A DNA stretch of 64,000 bases from Meandrina meandrites. Taxonomy: Eukaryota > Cnidaria > Anthozoa > Scleractinia > Meandrinidae. Within the stretch, counting starts at the first letter, position 1, and every line of letters starts with the position of its first letter. Where the stretch lies: the NCBI GenBank assembly GCA_963693305.1, contig OY855907.1, positions 37,827,356 through 37,891,355 on the forward strand, read 5' to 3'. Below the pieces are notes generated by a model. That model searched no databases and was not told where the DNA came from. It saw only the letters and a program-made list of their open reading frames with translations. Shown here piece after piece: positions 56,678 to 64,000 of this stretch. Position numbers and translations under genes: made by a program.

Positions 56678-59314
56678 ACACACACACCCTCATCATTACA
56701 AAATGGATTGATGGTGATGTTATATAAAGATGATTTTTAAAATCAATTTATAAATTATCCATGTTACATGAGCCAAGTTTAGTGCAACATTAGGCCTGTT
56801 TATACAAGCATAAAAAACAAGGCAGCTTCAATGAGACACCACTTAAATGAGACATGGGTTGTCTTGTTTTACAGTGTATAAGTGCTTTGTTTTAGATTTG
56901 CGGTGACATTTTAACAAGTTATAACCCCAATTTGCATCTTATTTTAGTTGTGTGATATTTAAGCTGCATCTTATTTTTCTCAAATGTAATTAGCCCTATT
57001 ATTGTAGCAATGGTATGTTATGTGAGTCAATCTTAAATGCAACATTAAAAACTCATACAACAATGCAGAAGGTTTTGCAAAGCAGCTCAGAAACCTGCCA
57101 CATGAGACATTGAAAATTGTCCCATGAGCAAGAATATTGATTTTTAACACAATGCTGCACAAAAAATTGGCATTAAAAATAGTCTTATATAACATCACTT
57201 TGAGGGAAATATCTACTTCCATGGTACATATATCATATAAAACTCACATGAACTGGAACTCCAATATCAGGCCATCTAAGAGACAAAGAAGGAGGTTCAG
57301 GGCTATTCCACACAACCACGACTTTATTGAGATATTGTAAACCAACAAGACGCTGAATTGCTTCAATAAGCACCACTTCTCTCTCATATGTCAAAATTAC
57401 AATTGTGAACTGTTCCACTGGGTGATTCCCACCCAAAGCCTTGTTAAACTCTGCTCCTGCACCGCCCATTCCTTCTCCAATGAGTTCAAATCCTTTACTG
57501 GAATTCCGGAATGGTGCTGATGACGGAAGCACAGGGGCAAATGGTGTACTTGGAAACATTCTGAAAGAACCTGGAGGAAAATTCCACACATTGTAGGCAT
57601 CTACAACAGTTGATGTTAAATTTCTAAAGAATGTTGGGGAGTCTTGTGCTAGGCTGATCACGGCATCTGGGTCCAAAGAGCTTGTCACAGGTGGCTTAGA
57701 ATCACTGAAGACTGAGGGGGTGGGGGCGGCAGGCACCTGATGGGCAGGAATTGACAGGCGAGTTCGTAAAGTGGCTAGCACTGTTTTCAAAATAGTATCA
57801 GTCGTTGAAAGATATGTCTCCCACAGGAATCTCCCCTGTCGGCGCAAATCAAGAATATCTTCGTTTGTAATGGTTCTGAGTAAGACATTTAATTCTGGTA
57901 GTCGAGCTTGCGATAGAATGATCGTAGCTTTTCTCCAGTCCATCATTTCATTAAAAGGAAGCATTGCTTTGCTTGATAATATCACTGGTATTGCTCCAAA
58001 TTGTAATGCTTCAAGTAATCGGATGTGACAATGTTCCCAACTTGAGCTTCCACTGTCTGTTCCTACTATTAAAGTAAATGTTGATTGCCGTAGAACCTTT
58101 GATCTGTCTTCATGGCTTCCCCATAATAACCATTCGCTACTTCTCTTTGAATTCAACACTTCTGATTTTGATAAATAAAGTTCAATTAAGAAGTCTCTAG
58201 CCTCTCTAGAAATATCGTGAAGTTGATCACGCAGAATCGCCATTGTTTCTGTAAGATGATCACTATGTTCTGCTTGAAAACTTAGCAAGTATTTCCTTCT
58301 TGCTGGTAGCTGTAAGGCAGCTATCTCCCACACATCTCCCTTGAGGGGTCCATTCGATGGTGGCACTACAATGTCGAAACCATGGCGATAAAGACTGTCT
58401 TGTAGAAATGTTGACTGAGCAACCAAAGCAAAGCCTGTGTTGATATTAGAAGATAAAATGCTAGAAGAATGTCTTCTGTCTGTTTTTAAGTGTAGAAGCA
58501 AATGATTTTTACCGTTTCCTCCCCAGTAAGGCAGTGAGTGCAAATCCATCTCTAGATCATTTTTACTTTTCCGATGCTGACTAGGTTCTTCTGACCCAAC
58601 AATAACTATGTACAAACAGGCTTTCTCTGGTTTTGCAGTATAATGAGGACTTCCTTTCAAGAACTGCAAAATGTCCACGGCTTTGGAGTCTGGTTCGAGA
58701 TGACCAAATGGACGGTCATAAACAAAGACTGCAAGGCCCGAACTGAAAGAACACCTTGAAAAATCAAAGCAATTATGTAATTGACAGTTTGACGAAACTC
58801 TCTGGTCTGGGAGTGGACTGGTGTCATCCACAGATGCCACAGTTAGTTTTTGCGGCAGTTTTAAGTTTGGGAGCTGTGGACAGTCGTTAGCTCGTATTTT
58901 GGCTAGCTTAATTAGCTCAAGTTCTCTTTGTGCCCGCACCACATCAGCATGATAATGCTCTGCTTGACTTCTCAAGCTCTCCGCTTTTCTAGTAAAATTG
59001 GAAATCATTTTTAAAAGCCTGTTCTTTTTCCCCTCTAACGCCCTGAGTTCGTTAGACAAGGACAATTTGATTCTTTCTTGTTCATCAATTTCGTATCTCA
59101 ATTCATCAATTTTGTCCAACAACGAATCCGCTTTGTCAACGGGTCGGTCTAACTTTGTCCTCGACACAAAATTAATTCGGGTGCTTTCTGGAAGGGCCGT
59201 CTCTTTTGCCAAATAGTAGTGTGTGATTAGCGGTACCACGAGTGCAAATACCAGAAGAAAAACGACCAGTCGCCCAAGCGACGAGTCTTTCAGTTTGTAC
59301 ATCAATATATGCAT
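52837..59314 (-). CDS. EXTL3: Exostosin-like 3 (heparan sulfate GlcNAc-transferase), 5 coding exons, 892 aa
   Basis: Coding exons (minus): 59314-57248, 56490-56363, 55981-55837, 53661-53533, 53046-52837. They join to 2679 nt (892 aa); vertebrate EXTL3 is slightly longer (about 919 aa). It is a type II Golgi/ER protein with a short cytosolic tail, signal-anchor about 14-34 and a coiled-coil stem about 62-140. A GT47 exostosin domain covers about 180-540. A C-terminal GT64 domain begins near 630 and carries the DxD-type SIDDD at 715-719 and conserved blocks [51 protein letters not shown] and [13 protein letters not shown]3 adds the first GlcNAc to the linkage tetrasaccharide and so commits the chain to heparan sulfate. 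Intron 4 (53662-55836) carries SINE remnants and a Pack-MULE-like element, and a MITE lies 56 bp past the stop. First-Met choice: a second Met at codon 5 is equally possible. Confidence 0.96.
53904..55117. mobile_element. Pack-MULE-like DNA element with about 140-bp TIRs and a 9-bp TSD
   Basis: The left end begins CATCCTCGGAAACCCAGGGC and the right end is its reverse complement. Similarity continues through a purine-rich G/A tract to a shared block (GAAGCTTCTCTATACAGATC), so the TIRs are about 53904-54054 and 54978-55117. CAGCCTAGG flanks both sides (53895-53903 and 55118-55126). The host sequence is a SINE-derived tandem repeat that would be continuous without the element. Long TIRs plus a 9-bp duplication fit Mutator-like elements. 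No transposase is visible, so it is non-autonomous. Confidence 0.8.
54294..54651 (+). pseudogene. RecQ-helicase-like N-terminal fragment, frameshifted, carried inside a TIR element
   Basis: The frame from 54294 reads helicase motif 0/I-like sequence: [20 protein letters not shown] then LPTGFG. RecQ proteins continue there with a Walker A GKS/T; here the frame shifts by one base and the Lys-Ser are missing. In the next frame the homology resumes: [40 protein letters not shown], then [18 protein letters not shown], and a stop at 54649. [10 protein letters not shown] corresponds to RecQ motif Ia. No DEAH box or later helicase motifs are present, so this is a dead fragment of about 115 codons, opposite in strand to the surrounding EXTL3 intron. 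It lies between the two inverted ends of the 53904-55117 element. Whether it was captured from a host RecQ gene or is original transposon cargo cannot be told from here. Confidence 0.75.
56105..56262 (-). mobile_element. SINE fragment, 7921 family, inverted
   Basis: The reverse complement begins GAAGGCAGCGTGGCAGATCC, has GAGTTCAACTCC, and ends in GCTTCCTACCAGTTGG. It lies in EXTL3 intron 2. Confidence 0.6.
56645..56689. repeat. Poly-C followed by (CA)n
   Basis: About 17 C then about 13 CA units, in EXTL3 intron 1. Confidence 0.9.
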
Positions 59315-61323
59315 TATACCATGAAGCTATTTCTCCTGTTAGCAGTCGCACCGCCGACAGCCAGGAGGATTTTGAAGCAGCATTGATAAATTGCCTGTCG
59401 AACTTGCTGTAATTGATCCAGACGTTCGAGGGAAATTCAATATTCCGGAAACATATTACTTGAATTAAATTGCTGAAGGCATCAATGATGATGCGACATT
59501 GATTTCCAACGAGAATTCTTTCGCCAAATGTCAATTAAAGACAAGGCTCTGCTGCTTTCTTTACAAGTGAGTGACGTTACATTTGCAAACCCACGTTAAA
59601 TCCATCAAATGCCACCGCACGTCGGCAAAACGCATCCGATAATCGGTGTCAGATAAAACTGGATAAAAACACAAAAGGTGCGAACGATTCCTTGTCGCGA
59701 CGAATCTAGGAACATCCAGACGGTTCAATCATGAGTTTCGATCATGAGCTGTATGATATTAACTTGCTTTGCCGACCACTGAGTGATTTAAAGTACCGGT
59801 ATGTTTTAAAACGAAAACAACCACCAGTCAGTATTTCAAAATAGCGCGAACTGAGGAAGACGTGATCGACAGGCCGAGAAGGACTGGCCCAGAATATCGC
59901 TAAGTACATACCAGGGGAGGGGTGCGGGAAACGCGTGACATTTTCTCCTCCGTATGGTATTCCGAAATTGATGTTTTGATTGTCTACAAAGCGAAGCAAA
60001 CATGGAAAGAGTAAGAAAACAGAGAAAGAATGCAAAAATTTCCCGAGAAAAGGAAAAATCAAAACTGCCGCGTTTGCTTAACAAACATTGTTGCTACTTC
60101 CGGTTGGCGGGGTTCCGGTCAGGTAGGACTTCCTTTTCTACGCAGGCGTTCTTTTGCTTGTAACTGCTTCCGTTAGTTACCGGAGATGAAAAGAGAATAT
60201 TATTTTTGAGACAAAAAATTCGAAAAAAATAATTAAGGTACTTTCCTGTTTCCGTCATAACTGAAAGCCTCCCCACTAAGAACAATTCTAAAACCCGCTC
60301 GGCACGGTTGTTTAAAACGACAAAACAAAGAAACTTTTCCTTTTGAATAAGCAAGTTTATTGTTTTATGTTATGTGCACTATCAATACCGCAGACTAGTT
60401 TTGCTCCGTGACTCAGCGGGAGATATCCCGAGACGCTGTGGGATATTGAATAGCCCGCGGGCACAGCACGAAGCACCAAGCGGGAAGCCGGTGAGACACG
60501 AGCTCCAAGCCATTCTCATCCCAGAAGGATCGTGTGGACAACAATGGCTCCAAGCGCGATTTCACTCGCGCATGCTTTCGCCGTCGCGCAAGGTTCACGT
60601 TTTGCGTTTTATCGCACAAATGCAAACCGCTCGCTTACAGGCAGAACTCAATGAGTTTCACTACAAGGCCAGTCACTATATAATAGAATACCATGTATTA
60701 TCAAGCAAGATCTCCTCCGCAATCCATTATAAAAAGAAAAACAGCTAACTCTATAGGCTTCAATTAAAAAAAATAATATGAAGTAATGGTTACACAGCAC
60801 TAGATCAGCCAACTACGTTCCAAGGGCTTTTCCTTTGTAGATCGGCTAGACCTGTAGTTCGTAAAAATTACTAAATATATAAATAAAGTATATAAATAAC
60901 GAGAAAATCAATAAATATCCAGAGAGTGGCTCTTCGATTCGTCGACTGTTTCCCGACTGAATTGGAATTTTGGAATGTTAGCTTTTGCGGAGGGAGTTGA
61001 ACCCACAGAAGAACCGTCGAAGAAAGAAGACAGCTAGCCTGCAAGGAGGTTTTCTTTGGGGCAATGTGCGAGCGGAGTGAGCAAAAGAGAGCCAACTCAC
61101 AGGCTAAAAGAAAACCAACAATGTCCAGATAGCCTGCAGAACAGGCTCCACCTTCGGACCCAGACCACACAGATGCCGGCCAGGAAGGCGAGCGTTCTCA
61201 CCACTGCGCCATCCCTGCTCCCCTCAGTCAGTCAAAGGATTCTGGGCTAGAAGTGCAAAAGTGTTCTCTTGCCGTTTTTTACGGGTACACTGATCTGAAA
61301 TGACATTAATATTTCATGTAACT
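59315..61323. other. Upstream flank of EXTL3
   Basis: It probably holds the EXTL3 promoter and 5' UTR. Frames at 59172-59534, 60094-60354 and 60374-60748 have no recognisable domain and no splice-supported continuation. Confidence 0.6.
60890..61220 (-). mobile_element. Probable SINE, inverted
   Basis: The reverse complement starts near GGATGGCGCAGTGGTGAGAA (box A-like) and has GGTCTGGGTCCGA (weak box B). It later reads GGGTTCAACTCCC and ends AT-rich (CTTTATTTATATA). Confidence 0.45.
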
Positions 61324-61336
61324 TAACCCTTAAAAT

Positions 61337-62487
61337 CACTGCGGATTATTACAGAACAGAGTATCGAGTGGCAGTCCTCCTTGTACATCAACTTTATCGA
61401 TTTCGGGAAGGCCTTCGATAGTATCAGTAGAGATGTTTTGTGAAGGTTGTTGCGGCACTACGGGTTGCCTGACAAGATAGTCACCATAGAGTTCTCTATG
61501 AGGGTTTCTCCACACAGGTGGTACACAATGGACAGAAGACTCAACCATTGAATATGAGGACCGGGGTAAGACAAGGCTGCCTACCATCTCCCTTGCTGTT
61601 TCTGGTCGCCCTCGATTGGGTGACGAGGACAGCCTTTGACAGGAAAAGAGGTATTCAGTGGATCTTTACGACATCATTAGAAGATCTTGACTTTGCCGAT
61701 GATCTGGCCCTACTGTCGCACAGAATACAGGATATGAGGGATAAGACACGGGCCTTGGAGGTACAAAGTGCGAAGGTAGGCCTGAAGATCAATGCCACCA
61801 AGACAAAGCTGATGCGTATTGGTACCAAACGTGGTGATGGTGTGTCGGTAGCTGGGGAGCGGGTTGAGGAAGTGGATGAGTTCACATGCCTTGGGAGCAT
61901 TGTAAGCAAGAAGGGAGGCACTGACGAGTACATTCAGGCACGAATTGGAAAGGCAAGACAGGCATTTGCGATGCTGAGACCAATATGGCGATCACGGCAC
62001 TAACAACCAAGACCAAGCTGAGAGTCTTTGGGTCAAATGTGAAGGCGGTGCTCTTGTATGGTTCTGAAACTCGGAGGCTGACGAAGGGATTAGAGCAGAA
62101 GTTGCAAGTGTTTATCAATAAGAGCCTGAGGAACATCTTGCGGATTTGGTGGCCTAGAAAAATCAGCAACAAGGACCTTTGGAGTCAAACAGGGCAACGA
62201 CCGATAGAGGAAGAGATACGACAGAGAGCTTGGGGCTGGATCGGCCACACACTGAGGAGACCAGATCGACACGTGGTCAAGAGGGCACTAGAGTGGAACC
62301 CACAGGGGAAGCGAAAGAGAGGGAGACCCCAACACAGCTGGAGACGCACGAGAATGGCAGAGTTGGCGGTGAAGCATGTTACGTGGAATGAGGCAAAAGG
62401 CACTGCTCAAAATAGGGTTAGGTGGCGCGCGCTAGTTGAGGACCTATGTTCCACCTAGGAACGAAGAGGATTAAATAAGTAAGTAAG
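61337..62487 (+). mobile_element. 5'-truncated non-LTR retrotransposon with 13-bp TSD
   Basis: Reverse-transcriptase pieces are readable: INFIDFGKAFDS (motif A, about 61390) followed by an in-frame TGA; then MRTGVRQGCLPSPLLFLVAL and the catalytic LDFADDLALLSHR (about 61690); then TCLGSIVSKKGG. After a frame change near 61985 the C-terminal part follows: AVLLYGSETRRL, KSLRNILRIWWPRKISN, GWIGHTLRRP. The 3' end is a (TAAG)n tail. TAACCCTTAAAAT occurs at 61324-61336 and 62488-62500. The style suggests the CR1/RTE-type non-LTR group; the exact clade is not resolved. The copy is dead. Confidence 0.88.
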
Positions 62488-62500
62488 TAACCCTTAAAAT

Positions 62501-64000
62501 GCTAAGTCTGCATTATTCTGGGATTTGGAGGAATGTCCATTCAACCACTTGTGACGTCACGAATTTGCTCGTCAGCAGATTCTTGGGATATGCAACTAAC
62601 ACCGGTTGGATAGATCTTTCCACAGGACTGTCCATTTTCACGATCGACTGCAATCTGACAGAGGTAATCGAAAAAAACGTGATCAGTTTATGGTGCAAAA
62701 TTGGTGGTAAAACAGGCCAATATACCTGTACTTAATCATGGTCTCCTTTCCACAACTTTTCATTGCTAAAGATCGAAACTTTTCAGGTTAAAAGATAGGA
62801 TGTACAGTGTAGAAGTAGAGAGAATAAGAAAGCAGAGGAAAACGAAAAGCAACGCAGCGAGGAAAAAAATCGAAGCTGTTCGGCAAAAAAAAAGTAAAGT
62901 AAAAGTAAAAGTAAAATATTATACATTTTTACATGAACCCTTCCTCAAAATCTTACTGCAGTGTACGAAAATGCATTTCTGGCAAAGTTTAGAGAAATTT
63001 AGCACCGTAGCGCCAAAAAATCAATTTAACGGTTAAAAAAACGTGTTTTTTGCAGTAAATTTAGCATATTAACGGTTAAGAGCAGAAAATAATAGGCAGC
63101 CTTATTACTTGAAATATTGTCAGTTCGGGATGATAAATGTTCTCCTCAATCATTATAATAACTTGAGGTAGCATTAGAAGACGAACAGCTACCCCCACTG
63201 GAAGTGCTAAAACCACCATCATCATCATATTCATCATCATTATCATCAATTTCGCTCTCTAGTCGATGTTCTTTTTTATTTGATTTGTTACAATCAGAAG
63301 CTGTTTTTTTGTATGGGTATTTTAATTGGCTTTATTATATAATCTACAGTATGTTATAGGGATTTTAGCCACTGAGAAATGTCGTATCAGAACACATGTG
63401 TTCTGATATCGTATCAAACACATGTGTCCTGATATGACCTTTGGAATATTCACCTTTTGAAAGAATTGAGCTAAATTTATATAATAAATAGAATAATACA
63501 TGGGAGCTTGGAGATATGAAATTGATCTTCTCGTGTTCAATCTCGATATCTCATTCGTTCGCTGCGCTCACTCGTGAGATATCGAATTGAACACTCGAAG
63601 ATAAATTTCATATCTCCGTGCGCCATGTATTATTCTCTATTTATCTATACCTTTCACTTCTTACCGCCTCGACTAGCTATTGCTATTTGCGGGTTGTGAA
63701 TATTTGTTTGTAAATATAAAGATTGTTTTAATTAATTAAACCCAATTTAAGCGGTGGAAAAAAGGGCTTCAGGTGTACCCCCGCCTTAAAAGGGGCCTTT
63801 CAAAATATCTGGAACAGACCCACCCACCAGTTGATTCATTCAAGTATTTTAAGGTGGCTCGACTGGGTTTTTTAGGGGCAACACCGCTCAAGTTTGAGAA
63901 CTAACCGAGACTGTCATTAACAATGCCATCGAAAAACGATCACCACAGCTGAATTAGGTAAAGATGAAAATTTGTTATGACCAGTGTTATTTTGACATCG
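62501..64000. other. Window end, non-coding
   Basis: A (CAT)n-rich stretch near 63216-63250, a perfect palindrome at 63385-63408, the foldback at 63484, and a fragment of the 50120 repeat near 63752. No gene was recognised. Confidence 0.6.
63484..63644. repeat. Foldback hairpin, about 70-bp arms
   Basis: ATAAATAGAATAATACATGG and GAGATATGAAAT pair with inverse sequence ending at 63644. The loop is around TCGTTCGCTGCGCTCACTCG. Confidence 0.8.

Noticed and set aside
60374..60748. 124-codon plus-strand ORF
   Set aside because: No recognisable domain or repeats, no splice-linked continuation; length expected by chance.

Overview
This is metazoan nuclear DNA: AT-rich, intron-rich and crowded with transposons. 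The proteins look like those of an early-branching animal, and I lean towards an anthozoan cnidarian (coral or sea anemone). That lean is inference from protein style and repeat types. Nothing here is prokaryotic or organellar.

Four protein-coding genes can be assembled exon by exon, all on the minus strand. In their direction of transcription they are: (1) an EXTL3-like heparan sulfate glycosyltransferase, 5 coding exons, 59314 to 52837, 892 aa; (2) an unrecognised 1537-aa protein, 3 coding exons, 49094 to 41855, with two copies of an ankyrin-like module and eight copies of a 47-aa repeat; (3) an unrecognised 1403-aa protein, 18 coding exons, 39061 to 22246, with an acidic/basic N-terminus, a coiled coil, a C2-like domain and a C-terminal multi-pass membrane region; (4) an SDR16C/RDH10-type retinol dehydrogenase, 4 coding exons, 16192 to 7579, 315 aa. 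Every splice phase joins in frame. All introns are GT-AG except one GC-AG intron in gene 3.

The rest is repeats, many with readable boundaries. The large intron of the dehydrogenase gene holds a 5.47-kb TTAA-flanked insertion inside a small inverted-repeat element. Uninterrupted copies at 6410 and 50263 act as empty-site controls. An 870-bp TTAA element, a 1.64-kb element with about 110-bp inverted ends and a 400-bp foldback lie inside that insertion. An EXTL3 intron holds a 1.2-kb element with about 140-bp terminal inverted repeats and a 9-bp target duplication, carrying a frameshifted RecQ-helicase-like fragment (Pack-MULE-like). The first intron of gene 2 holds a 970-bp TTA-flanked element that splits a minisatellite. 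The GC-AG intron of gene 3 holds 2.4 kb of a TAGG-type satellite. A 5'-truncated non-LTR retrotransposon with a 13-bp target duplication lies at 61.3-62.5 kb, and tRNA-derived SINEs are scattered throughout.

The genes do not form an operon or an evident pathway. They are independent, co-oriented animal genes separated by 2.8 to 6 kb of repeat-rich DNA. No functional tRNA, rRNA or CRISPR was seen.
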